A DNA stretch of 64,000 nucleotides from assembly GCA_945862045.1 (NCBI GenBank), contig CAMAWR010000009.1, positions 1 to 64,000 on the forward strand. The letters are read 5' to 3'. The position numbers were made by a program, and so were the translations under genes. The notes under the pieces are model-generated. The model made no database searches and was not told where the DNA came from. It saw nothing but the letters and a program-made list of their open reading frames with translations. The first letter of the stretch is position 1; each line of letters begins with the position of its first letter. This document shows, one piece after another, positions 1 through 7,371 of this stretch. The DNA is from Bifidobacterium breve (GTDB lineage Bacteria; Actinomycetota; Acidimicrobiia; Acidimicrobiales; Ilumatobacteraceae).

Positions 1-129
1 CTCGGTTGGTTGCACCGCTACCCCATCGGACCCGCGTGGCCCACGACTGGTGAGCAACTGCACCACGGTGGCAAGCACCAACAACAGCCCGACGGCAGCC
101 CACGTGCGCCACGACAACAACTGACGCAT
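1..129 (-). CDS. N-terminal part of a membrane-anchored protein (partial, runs off left edge)
   Basis: Only the first 43 residues lie in the window and the frame stays open to the edge. Reading leftwards from an ATG at 129, Arg3 and Arg8 precede a hydrophobic stretch at about residues 10-26, then a Gly/Ser/Pro linker. This is the shape of a signal anchor or uncleaved signal sequence with the body outside the membrane. It begins 28 nt after the stop of rex on the same strand, so co-transcription is likely. In several actinobacteria rex is followed by hemA; this N-terminus does not look like HemA. Function not recognised. Confidence 0.5.
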   Translation of the reverse strand, partial: MRQLLSWRTWAAVGLLLVLATVVQLLTSRGPRGSDGVAVQPTE

Positions 130-157
130 CACCCGTCAGGCTACGACGAACGAGGGA

Positions 158-847
158 TTAGACCGAAATGCGGTTTGGCTGCGATGACGCCTGGCCACGG
201 AGCTGTTCGTGGTAACCAAGAATCTGCAACTCGACACCGAGATCCACATTGCGCACTGTCACGCCTTTGGTGGTGGTCAATACGACTGGCGCAAAGTTGA
301 GCAGCGAACCAACACCTGCCGCAATGAGATCATCGGCGACCGACTGTGCCGCGGTCGAGGGCACTGCCAACACGCCGATATGCACTCCGTTGACTCGCAC
401 GAAGTCGCACATTTCATCCAAATTGCGCACGGTGAGTTCACCAACGTGAGTTCCTACTTTGCGTGGGTCAACGTCAAAGATTGCGACAACTGGAAAGCCA
501 CGTGAGGCAAAGCCTCCGTTGACGGTGATCGCCGAACCGAGATTGCCTGCGCCGACGACGATCGTCTTCCACTCGGTCAGCAAACCAAGTTCGCGCTTGA
601 TTTGGTAGATCAGGAACGCAACTTCGTAACCGACACCGCGGGTGCCATAGGTGCCGAGATAGGAGAGGTCTTTGCGCACCTTTGCGGCATTCACATTGGC
701 GAGTGCTGCAAGCTGGTCGCTTGAGACCTGCGAAGTTTCTGTGAGCTGCAAATCGGTGAGAATCTGAAGGTAGACGGGCAGACGATTGACCGCCGCACTT
801 GGAATTCGACGACGGCGAGGTGATGTCGCGTTGTTTGAGGCAGTCAT
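158..847 (-). CDS. rex: Redox-sensing transcriptional repressor Rex
   Basis: Rex reads the NADH/NAD+ ratio and represses respiratory and fermentative genes when NADH is low. The 230-residue product has an N-terminal winged helix (about 20-85) with the hallmark run KVRKDLSYLGTYGTRGVGY at 56-74, then a Rossmann domain with GAGNLG at 99-104. The frame is open further upstream to an ATG at 949. The ATG at 847 is preferred because homology begins just after it and a TACCCT box ends 7 nt before it. A Rex-operator-like sequence lies just upstream of that box, suggesting autoregulation. The partial membrane-protein gene follows it. Confidence 0.95.
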   Translation of the reverse strand: MTASNNATSPRRRRIPSAAVNRLPVYLQILTDLQLTETSQVSSDQLAALANVNAAKVRKDLSYLGTYGTRGVGYEVAFLIYQIKRELGLLTEWKTIVVGAGNLGSAITVNGGFASRGFPVVAIFDVDPRKVGTHVGELTVRNLDEMCDFVRVNGVHIGVLAVPSTAAQSVADDLIAAGVGSLLNFAPVVLTTTKGVTVRNVDLGVELQILGYHEQLRGQASSQPNRISV

Positions 848-854
848 GGATAGA

Positions 855-860
855 AGGGTA
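855..860 (-). promoter_or_regulatory. -10 box of rex (leaderless)
   Basis: TACCCT on the minus strand ends 7 nt before the ATG at 847, leaving no space for a ribosome-binding site. Confidence 0.6.
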
Positions 861-867
861 CGGTCCA

Positions 868-883
868 TGCGCACAGTTTCACA
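868..883 (-). promoter_or_regulatory. Candidate Rex operator
   Basis: The plus strand reads TGCGCACAGTTTCACA. Compared with the actinobacterial Rex operator TGTGAAC...GTTCACA, the right half-site TTCACA is perfect and the left matches at four of six bases. It lies 7 nt upstream of the rex -10 box, where bound repressor would block transcription of rex and perhaps of the divergent gene at 977. Confidence 0.5.
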
Positions 884-961
884 AGCCATTGATGCGTGCG
901 TGCCGCATGCCACCACCGAGGAACTGCCGCAATTCGACGGTGCCGTCACCCTGTTGCTGCG

Positions 962-967
962 TAGCCT
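962..967 (+). promoter_or_regulatory. -10 box of the membrane-protein gene at 977
   Basis: TAGCCT, 9 nt before the GTG at 977. Confidence 0.45.
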
Positions 968-976
968 TCACTGACC

Positions 977-1714
977 GTGAACGAACTCACCGTATCGCTG
1001 GCTGCTTTTACCAGCCTGGTGGCATTGGTCTTTGCCTTGGTGACCACCGATCGCTGGCACCGGCGCCGTCTCACTCATCACTCTGCCTGGGCAACGGCGA
1101 TGTCACTGTTTGCGATCGGCTCGTTTGCGCTGTGGTGGGCCACCTCGACGGGCTGGTCGAACGGGATCTTTCGCGTGTTCTTCACCGCTGGGGCGATCTT
1201 GAATGTGTCATGGTTGGCCCTCGGTTCGATTGCGCTTCTTGCCGGCGACCGCGTGGCGCTTCCACTGCGACGCATGTTGGCGCTGTTCAGCGCGTTCGCC
1301 ATCGGTGTCATGGCAGTCGCACCGACAACGGCACCATTCGTCACCAACGAATTTCCCCGCGCACGTGATCACTTTGGCGCGTTGCCCCGAACTCTTGCCG
1401 CCGTCGGTTCGGGTCTGCCTGCGCTCATCATCATGCTTGGTGCACTGTGGTCGATTGCCCGACTCATTGCGCGACGCACGCCAGCCTTAGCTGGGGCAAG
1501 ACGACAAGGTGCAGTGTCGGCAAATCGTCTGGTTGCCAGCAACGTACTGATTGCCGTGGGCACGTTGGTGCTGTCAGCCAGTGGATCGCTCGCCGGTCGA
1601 TTCGGTGAAGAGCGTGCGTTTACGATCACGCTTTCGGTTGGTGTCGTAATTCTTTTCGTTGGCTTTCTCGTGCCGAGCGCCGGCTCTTTGCAACAGCCGG
1701 CACAGCACCGCTAG
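977..1714 (+). CDS. Conserved multi-span membrane protein of unknown function
   Basis: The product has 245 residues and is almost entirely hydrophobic. About seven membrane segments can be drawn, starting at residues 5-25, 37-55 and 64-84 and ending with one at about 218-236. No catalytic motif or known transporter signature was recognised. It is divergent from rex and shares its upstream region, so its expression may follow Rex. Its stop overlaps the stop of the convergent acyl-CoA ligase gene in one GCTAGC palindrome (TAG on both strands). Confidence 0.8.
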   Translation: MNELTVSLAAFTSLVALVFALVTTDRWHRRRLTHHSAWATAMSLFAIGSFALWWATSTGWSNGIFRVFFTAGAILNVSWLALGSIALLAGDRVALPLRRMLALFSAFAIGVMAVAPTTAPFVTNEFPRARDHFGALPRTLAAVGSGLPALIIMLGALWSIARLIARRTPALAGARRQGAVSANRLVASNVLIAVGTLVLSASGSLAGRFGEERAFTITLSVGVVILFVGFLVPSAGSLQQPAQHR

Positions 1715-3210
1715 CGCAATTCGCGGCGCAACACCTTGCCCGTGGCACCAGTAGGAAGTTGCGACACGAACAACACCTTCGTCGGGCACTTGTAGCGCGC
1801 CAGACGAGTGTGACAGTGATCGATGACTGCATCTTCGTCCAAATGTGCGTCTGAGCGCAGCACCACATACGCCCGAATTGCTTCACCAGTGTGCGGATGC
1901 TCGACACCGACCACCGCAGCCTGGGCAACTGCGGCGTGCTCACGAATCGCTTCCTCTACTTCGGCTGGGTACACGTTGAAACCCGACACGATGATCAAGT
2001 CTTTGGCACGATCCACCAGGTAGAAAAAGCCGTCATCATCGATCACGGCGATATCACCCGTGCGTAGCCAACCATCGGTGGTGAGTACTTGTGTCGTGGC
2101 CTGCGCATCTTCGAAATAACCGAGGAATACATTCGGGCCACGCACCCAAATCTCCCCGGCATCACCCCGCAGGGCGTTGTCCCCACTTTCGTCCACCAGG
2201 CGCACTTCGACACCCGGCAAGACACGACCAATCGAACCAACCTTGGTGAGCGCCGTGTGTTTGTCGACATCCGTCGTTGTGGTGACCACCGGTGAACACT
2301 CGGTAAGGCCGTAACCCTCGGTGACGAGCAAGCCGTATCGCTCGAACAATGCACGCGTCGTGTGTTCCGGCATCTTTGCAGCACCAGTCAATGCGGTGCG
2401 TACGAGTGCGAAGGTGTCCTTCGGAAGGTTGGGCATCTGCTCGAAGGCCATCCATAACGGTGGCGCCCCGGGAATCAACGTGACTTTACGATCACGAATC
2501 GTCTCAACTGCCGTCATCGGGTCGAAACGCTCAACGAGCACGAGCGATGATCCGCGCATGAGCGAGTACCCCAACACCACGTTGAGACCGAAAATATGAA
2601 AGAGCGGTAGCACCCCGTACACCACGTCGGTGCCGTCCAATTTGCGCACCAGCGCCAACTGATCCAAATTTGACTGCAGGTTGCCGTGCGACAGCATCGC
2701 TGCCTTGGGCGAGCCTGCCGTGCCACTCGTGAACAACATGAGGGCGAGCGCGTCGGGCTGCACATCCACCATTGGTGCTGCATCTCGCGTCAGCAAGTCA
2801 CGAAATCGCAGGGCGTCACCCAAGTCGCCCGTTGTGGCAATGACATGAACAAGATGTGCAAGTGCTGCACGATCGACGCCCAACCAACCCGCAACGGCCG
2901 ATGGCGCCACGACCACGGCATGCGCACCGACCACGCTCAACTCACGCTGCAATTCGGGCGCCGGTGCAGTTGGGTTCATCGGTACGCAGACGATGCCACG
3001 CCCGAGACAAGCAAAATAGGTAATGACGAACTCGATGGTGTTGCCACACAGCAACGCCACGCGATCACCCTTGCCGATGCCGAGGCCATCGAGTGCGCCA
3101 CGCATTGCCGCGACCTGCCCGCCCAGTTCGCCGTAGGTGGTTGTTACACCACGACTGACAATTGCCGGTGATGTGGCTGGGTGGCCATCGAGGATTGCGG
3201 CAACATTCAC
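1711..3210 (-). CDS. AMP-forming acyl-CoA synthetase (fatty-acid CoA ligase family)
   Basis: Activates a carboxylic acid, probably a fatty acid, to its CoA thioester through an acyl-adenylate. The 499-residue protein has the ANL-family order: adenylate P-loop TSGTAGSPK (about 161-169), a GYGLTE segment, TGD with GWLRTGDI, a hinge region, and the C-terminal PTGATGKVLRREL with the catalytic Lys. The GTG at 3210 is chosen over an in-frame ATG at 3234 because a strong Shine-Dalgarno GAGGAGGG (3218-3225) sits 7 nt before it. The substrate cannot be told from sequence. It lies downstream of a SAM-hydrolase-family gene and a possible 28-residue peptide gene. Confidence 0.92.
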   Translation of the reverse strand: MNVAAILDGHPATSPAIVSRGVTTTYGELGGQVAAMRGALDGLGIGKGDRVALLCGNTIEFVITYFACLGRGIVCVPMNPTAPAPELQRELSVVGAHAVVVAPSAVAGWLGVDRAALAHLVHVIATTGDLGDALRFRDLLTRDAAPMVDVQPDALALMLFTSGTAGSPKAAMLSHGNLQSNLDQLALVRKLDGTDVVYGVLPLFHIFGLNVVLGYSLMRGSSLVLVERFDPMTAVETIRDRKVTLIPGAPPLWMAFEQMPNLPKDTFALVRTALTGAAKMPEHTTRALFERYGLLVTEGYGLTECSPVVTTTTDVDKHTALTKVGSIGRVLPGVEVRLVDESGDNALRGDAGEIWVRGPNVFLGYFEDAQATTQVLTTDGWLRTGDIAVIDDDGFFYLVDRAKDLIIVSGFNVYPAEVEEAIREHAAVAQAAVVGVEHPHTGEAIRAYVVLRSDAHLDEDAVIDHCHTRLARYKCPTKVLFVSQLPTGATGKVLRRELR

Positions 3211-3241
3211 GACGTTGCCCTCCTCACAACACACGACTGCA

Positions 3242-3328
3242 TCATCGACTCATCAAGATAGAAGCCAGGCCAGCAGCGAAAATTACTGCGAGCAACAGCC
3301 CGAGCGCCAAAGTGGTGGCGGGACGCAT
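3242..3328 (-). CDS. Possible 28-residue single-span membrane peptide
   Basis: An ATG at 3328 opens a short frame ending with TGA at 3242. The product starts MRPATT, continues with about 20 hydrophobic residues (Leu, Ala, Val, Ile, Phe) and ends SRSTOP-style with Met-Ser-Arg. It fits exactly between two minus-strand genes: 23 nt after one stop and 31 nt before the next start. A weak AAGG lies about 12 nt upstream. No homologue is known to me; chance is possible at this length. Confidence 0.35.
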   Translation of the reverse strand: MRPATTLALGLLLAVIFAAGLASILMSR

Positions 3329-3351
3329 GCGGACAACCTTACCGAGAGTGC

Positions 3352-4230
3352 TCAGGTGCTCTTGGGGCTGCGCCGCAACTGAACGTTCGTCGTGACACTC
3401 GGCGGCTCATCCAAGGTTGACAGGGTCACAGCATCACCGACCGCGATATTTAATTCGTCGGCAGCAGAACCACGATCGACACAGATCGCCAGCATGCCGA
3501 ACGAGTCGATCACCAAACCGATACCGCCACCGATTTCTGCAAAATTCTTTACGACTGATGCCGCTCGCGTCGTTCGTTCACCAGTCGCAGTGGTGATCAC
3601 CACGCTCATCGTCAGCCCGAGTGACACCACTTCGTCCGGGCCGACGTTCAGTTGACAGTTGCCGTAGCGATCGACCCACGTAATTTCAGTGACGATGCCG
3701 TCGGCCTCGATTCGCGGCAGTGGCACGATGCCCGGCAACAACAGGTAGGGGTCAATTGCCTCGCCGAGGTCGGCGAATGGCACACCATTGCATAAATGTG
3801 CCGCCGCCGGTGCAAAGATGTCCCGGCCAGCAAACGTGTCGCCTGGTGCACCCAACTGATACTCGGGATTGTTGAGCACCACTGCAGCATCGGCGCCGCC
3901 AGCCAGTGCCGTGCCCATCGAAAGCAGCCCGTTGTCAGGGCCGATCAACACGCCGCGACCGCCCCCAACCGACACTGCGACGCCACGACGTGCAGTGCCG
4001 ACGCCAGGGTCGACAACGGCGAGCACGATGCCCGAGGGCACATACGAGATACACCGCGCAATAGCGAGTGATCCGGCGCGCACATCAAATGGTGGAATTT
4101 CATGCGTGAGATCAATGACTTTTGCTTGTGGTGCAATGTCGGAGATGACGCACTTCACGATGCCGACGAATTCGTCACGCGTCCCATAGTCGGACAAAAA
4201 AGAAATAGTGTCGTAGCGATGCGTGTTCAC
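3352..4230 (-). CDS. S-adenosyl-L-methionine hydroxide adenosyltransferase (DUF62 family)
   Basis: Members split SAM to adenosine and methionine using water-derived hydroxide and are relatives of fluorinase and chlorinase. Seen in this 292-residue protein: SDYGTRDEF (13-21), DPGVGTARR (74-82), GPDNG (97-101) and GRDIFAPAAAHL ending at His145. Asp74, Arg81 and His145 match the Asp-Arg-His set that marks the hydroxide-using branch, so halogenation is unlikely. Starts with GTG. The gene has its own -10 box and lies next to a strongly structured non-coding region; whether that region regulates it is not known. Confidence 0.9.
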   Translation of the reverse strand: MNTHRYDTISFLSDYGTRDEFVGIVKCVISDIAPQAKVIDLTHEIPPFDVRAGSLAIARCISYVPSGIVLAVVDPGVGTARRGVAVSVGGGRGVLIGPDNGLLSMGTALAGGADAAVVLNNPEYQLGAPGDTFAGRDIFAPAAAHLCNGVPFADLGEAIDPYLLLPGIVPLPRIEADGIVTEITWVDRYGNCQLNVGPDEVVSLGLTMSVVITTATGERTTRAASVVKNFAEIGGGIGLVIDSFGMLAICVDRGSAADELNIAVGDAVTLSTLDEPPSVTTNVQLRRSPKST

Positions 4231-4239
4231 CGTTTGGTC

Positions 4240-4245
4240 ACGCTA
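4240..4245 (-). promoter_or_regulatory. -10 box of the SAM hydroxide adenosyltransferase gene
   Basis: TAGCGT on the minus strand, 9 nt before the GTG at 4230. Confidence 0.45.
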
Positions 4246-4284
4246 CGAGCAGGCAAGAGACCCACACCAGCCCGAGAAAAGCGT

Positions 4285-4370
4285 AAGGGTCGGTGCCAAC
4301 CCCCCGACGGCACCGACCCATACGGCGCAACCCTTGCGGGTGCGACTCCCGAGCGGCAAGCCGCTCGGTG
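4285..4370. ncRNA. Three tandem hairpins in a 261-nt gene-free region; possible structured RNA or terminators
   Basis: Between 4231 and 4491 no convincing protein gene is seen. Three stems follow each other: 4287-4319, a perfect 11-bp stem GGGTCGGTGCC with an 11-nt loop that on the plus strand holds six consecutive C; 4326-4344, a 7-bp stem with one bulge; and 4349-4368, a perfect 8-bp stem CCGAGCGG with loop CAAG. The six-C loop recalls the actinobacterial 6C RNA, but a second C-run hairpin is missing. They could instead be terminators of proC (minus strand). No tRNA, tmRNA, RNase P, SRP or known riboswitch core was found here. Confidence 0.4.
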
Positions 4371-4491
4371 ATCTCTTGTTGTCCTACCTTACGCATCGTT
4401 TCACAGATTGCAACCCGAAGTTTGGGGAATCTTCCAAATCCGACGACGAGGGTGTGGAATGCAACTCGGTTGCTATATTGAGTAAGTAACG

Positions 4492-5289
4492 CTAAGCGTC
4501 GCCGAGTTCCCTGCTGCGTCGCGTAGCGGCACGAACCGCAGCAATAAATGCATCGTGTGCATGATGCTCATTCAATGCGGCAACACCGGCTGCCGTCGTT
4601 CCGTTCGGTGACGTTACCCGCTCACGTAATTCGCGAGCATGTTGCGGTTCACGTTCAAGCAATGCAGCAGTGCCAACCATGAGTTGGGCGACGAGCGCAG
4701 CACTCGTAGCCTCATCAAAACCCTCGGCAACTGCGGCTGCCTGCAACGACTCGGCCACATAAAAAAGATACGCCGGCCCCGAGCCGATCAGCCCGGTGAA
4801 GGCATCCAGCATTGACTCATCGATTTCAATCACGATTCCGATGGTCTCCAACAGTGATCGCGCCCAGCTGCGGTCTGCTGCGGTACACGTTGCTGATGCC
4901 GCCATCGCCGTGGCCGCCAAGCCGACGATGGCTGGTGTATTCGGCATCGCCCGCACGACACGCACGTCGGCACCGCAGGCTGCCTGCAACGCCGCGATGC
5001 GCACCCCGGCCGCAATCGACACCACCCGCTTGGCGCCCGCGGCGACTGCTGCGTGGCAGACGCCGGCAACCTCACTCGGTTTCACCGCAATGATCGCCTC
5101 GTCACATGACGGCACGACACCCGCAATGTTCACCAGTGGAAATACATCCACCAATTCGGCACGACGACCCGCGTTCACCTCGACGATGGTGATGTCACTA
5201 GCGGTATGACCGGCGCGCAACATGCCCTGCACCAGCGCTGAACCCATATTGCCACCACCGATTACGACAAGCGTCGTGTGCTTTGCCAC
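4492..5289 (-). CDS. proC: Pyrroline-5-carboxylate reductase
   Basis: Last step of proline synthesis: reduces pyrroline-5-carboxylate with NAD(P)H. The 265-residue protein has the dinucleotide loop GGGNMGS near residue 11, AVKPSEV, and the family signature around GLIGSGPAYLFYVAESL and SPNGTTAAGV. The frame stays open far upstream. The GTG at 5289 is correct because GGGNMG must lie near the N-terminus and because TAGCCT ends 7 nt before it. It follows the YbjN gene by 10 nt. The order mshA - YbjN - proC resembles the mycobacterial region around Rv0486-Rv0500. Confidence 0.95.
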   Translation of the reverse strand: MAKHTTLVVIGGGNMGSALVQGMLRAGHTASDITIVEVNAGRRAELVDVFPLVNIAGVVPSCDEAIIAVKPSEVAGVCHAAVAAGAKRVVSIAAGVRIAALQAACGADVRVVRAMPNTPAIVGLAATAMAASATCTAADRSWARSLLETIGIVIEIDESMLDAFTGLIGSGPAYLFYVAESLQAAAVAEGFDEATSAALVAQLMVGTAALLEREPQHARELRERVTSPNGTTAAGVAALNEHHAHDAFIAAVRAATRRSRELGDA

Positions 5290-5296
5290 GAGGCGA

Positions 5297-5302
5297 AGGC
5301 TA
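5297..5302 (-). promoter_or_regulatory. -10 box of proC, overlapping the YbjN stop codon
   Basis: TAGCCT, 7 nt before the proC GTG. Its first three bases (5302-5300) are the TAG stop of the YbjN gene, so proC can be expressed separately from the operon. Confidence 0.55.
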
Positions 5303-5767
5303 CTGAGATGACGAGAAACGGGTGGCGAACCCGCGACGCACCAACTCGTCGAAGTGGGCCTCGACCGTGGCGAACAGTGTTCCGATGATGCGGTCGAGTT
5401 CCGACTCGACCACCGCTCCGAGGACGAGTTCACCGGTGAGAAAAATTGCTTGTTCGGCACCGATTGCGTAATGTGCACCAACCAGTCGCTCGTTGCGTCG
5501 CAGTAACAATTCGAAGACTTCGCCAGCGTTCTCTTCGGGATATGGCATGACATACGTTTCGTACCGCAAGGTGCGTTGCCCGATACTCAACCAGATCGTG
5601 CTGAACTCCTTGGCTTCTCCGCGAAGTCGCACCATCCAACGGTCTGGGTCGTCGCTTGCCCGAGTAGCGGCAACCGTGTTGGGATGTTGCTTGTGCACCG
5701 TGGCAAGCCACTCGTCGATGCGACGCTCGAGCGTGGCACGCTGCCCTTCGTTAAAAAGGTCGCTCAT
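5300..5767 (-). CDS. YbjN domain protein
   Basis: The 155-residue soluble protein belongs to the YbjN / type III secretion chaperone-like fold, whose actinobacterial members have no settled role. The ATG at 5767 is chosen because the conserved part (EGQRATLERRIDEWL) begins just after it. The open frame beyond it reads through the C-terminal coding part of mshA. It begins 7 nt after the mshA stop. The same pair is adjacent in mycobacteria, which supports a real functional link with mycothiol synthesis or a shared operon only. Confidence 0.8.
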   Translation of the reverse strand: MSDLFNEGQRATLERRIDEWLATVHKQHPNTVAATRASDDPDRWMVRLRGEAKEFSTIWLSIGQRTLRYETYVMPYPEENAGEVFELLLRRNERLVGAHYAIGAEQAIFLTGELVLGAVVESELDRIIGTLFATVEAHFDELVRRGFATRFSSSQ

Positions 5768-5774
5768 TCGCTGA

Positions 5775-7001
5775 CTACTCGCAGAGCACGAGATCACGTA
5801 CGGCAAACTCGGCAACGACACGACGCATTCGCATCGCAGCCTGGCGCCACGAGTAACTTGTGCTTCGCTCAAACGCCTGTACACCCAGCCGTTTGGCAAG
5901 CTGCGGATCATTGAGCACCTGCGAAACACGGTGCGCAAACAAGTCGGCGTCGCGTTCGGGCACGAGATACCCGTTCACATCATCTTCGATGAGTGAGAGC
6001 AAACCGCCAACGGCCGTGGCAACTACTGGTGTGCCGCAGGCCGATGCTTCAAGTGCGACGAGGCCAAAACTTTCACTGCGCGACGGAACCAGCACCACAT
6101 CGGCAGCGCGATAGAAGGTCGACAACAAGTGGTGTGGCTGGGGTGCGATGAAGCGCACTCGATCAGCAACCCCAAGCTGTTGGGCGAGTGCCATGACGCG
6201 TGCCAACTCCATATCGCCCTCAGTTCCACTTGCCCCACCAACGATGAGCAATACCGCATCTTGATGTGTGAGCGCAGCCAGAGTTGCAATCGCAACATCG
6301 ACACCCTTGAGCGGCTGAATACGACCGACAAAAAGCAGAACTGGATGTGTGCCGAGACCGAGTGCGCTGCGTGCACCCGTGCGCCTTCCAGGTGAAAAAA
6401 AGGCACGATCGACACCTGGTGTGATGACTTCGAGGGTGCCGGGTGCCGCACCATACACCGCACGGAACTGTTCGCGCTCCTCTTCGCATGAGACGAAGAT
6501 TGCGTCACTGCACCCGATGATTGCCGACTCGATGGCTTCACGTTCGGTTGATTCGACGTCACCATGCAATGTCTTCACCCGCGCCAAGGTGTGGAATGTG
6601 GTGATGAGTGGCAGATTCAGATCATGCTTTAGTAGGTGGCCCGACATACCCGACAACCAATAGTTGGCGTGAATCACCTGGGCGGGTGAATGGGTGCGCA
6701 TATGGTGGCTCACCGTGTCGGTGAATTCAGGAACGATGTCGACGAGTTGCTCTTTGGGAAGATCGAAGTCGCCGGCGCGAATGTGCACGAGTTGATGGTT
6801 GGGTTCGATATCTACGACGTCCGGCAAACCACGCTGCCACGCACGTGTGTAGGTGGTGCACAGCACCCCGAGACGGGCCAACGACGACGTGAGTTCACGC
6901 ACGTACACGTTCATGCCACCGCCGTCACCGACGCCTGGTTGGGCAAGTGGTGAGGTGTGCAAAGACAGCACGGCAACGCGCTGCACGGAGGATGCGGCCA
7001 T
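5775..7001 (-). CDS. mshA: D-inositol-3-phosphate glycosyltransferase (first step of mycothiol synthesis)
   Basis: Transfers GlcNAc from UDP-GlcNAc to inositol-3-phosphate. The 408 residues show the GT4 / GT-B layout: N-terminal GVGDGGGMNVYVREL acceptor loop, HANYWLSG, and in the nucleotide-sugar half PSRSESFGLVALEASACGTP (the E-x7-E motif). These features together are typical of MshA rather than a general GT4 enzyme. Mycothiol is restricted to actinobacteria, so this gene anchors the taxonomic reading. A helix-turn-helix gene and the MoaD-RsiG fusion lie upstream on the same strand. Confidence 0.93.
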   Translation of the reverse strand: MAASSVQRVAVLSLHTSPLAQPGVGDGGGMNVYVRELTSSLARLGVLCTTYTRAWQRGLPDVVDIEPNHQLVHIRAGDFDLPKEQLVDIVPEFTDTVSHHMRTHSPAQVIHANYWLSGMSGHLLKHDLNLPLITTFHTLARVKTLHGDVESTEREAIESAIIGCSDAIFVSCEEEREQFRAVYGAAPGTLEVITPGVDRAFFSPGRRTGARSALGLGTHPVLLFVGRIQPLKGVDVAIATLAALTHQDAVLLIVGGASGTEGDMELARVMALAQQLGVADRVRFIAPQPHHLLSTFYRAADVVLVPSRSESFGLVALEASACGTPVVATAVGGLLSLIEDDVNGYLVPERDADLFAHRVSQVLNDPQLAKRLGVQAFERSTSYSWRQAAMRMRRVVAEFAVRDLVLCE

Positions 7002-7010
7002 GGGCTTTTG

Positions 7011-7016
7011 AACCTA
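7011..7016 (-). promoter_or_regulatory. -10 box of mshA
   Basis: TAGGTT, 9 nt before the ATG at 7001; lies just past the stop codon of the upstream helix-turn-helix gene. Confidence 0.45.
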
Positions 7017-7021
7017 TCTGC

Positions 7022-7369
7022 CTACGGCGCATCTCCTACAACGAAGCTGCGATAGATCGCCAGCATTGCCTGTTTTTGTTCGTCATTCAGCCGCGTGTCG
7101 TTGGCCACCGCGTCGATCACGGCGTTACCTTGTGATTCTTTCGGGTCGAGCATGCCGGCACGCTCATACAGGGTCTCGGCAGAAATTTCGAGTGCCCGGG
7201 CAATTTGCTGCAAGATGTCAGCCGACGGTTTGCGCAAGCCCCGCTCAATTTGCGATAGGTAAGGGTTAGATACACCCGCACGTTTGGCAAGATCACGAAT
7301 CGATTGTTGGGCGATTTCTCGCTGCTGACGAATGAACGAACCGAGATCGGGTCGCTTACGACTCGGCAC
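7022..7369 (-). CDS. XRE-family helix-turn-helix regulator
   Basis: The 115-residue protein has one XRE/Cro DNA-binding domain at about residues 10-68. The recognition region SIRDLAKRAGVSNPYLSQIE is followed by RGLRKPSADILQQIARALEIS. The short C-terminal part is helical and acidic. Very similar small regulators are conserved across actinobacteria. It starts 2 nt after the stop of the MoaD-RsiG gene, so the two are translated from one message. The target is unknown; mshA, immediately downstream, is the simplest candidate. Confidence 0.88.
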   Translation of the reverse strand: MPSRKRPDLGSFIRQQREIAQQSIRDLAKRAGVSNPYLSQIERGLRKPSADILQQIARALEISAETLYERAGMLDPKESQGNAVIDAVANDTRLNDEQKQAMLAIYRSFVVGDAP

Positions 7370-7371
7370 CC

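Noticed and set aside
4231-4491. tmRNA, RNase P RNA, SRP RNA or a B12/SAM riboswitch
   Set aside because: None of the conserved core sequences of these RNAs was found on either strand; only the hairpins are supported.
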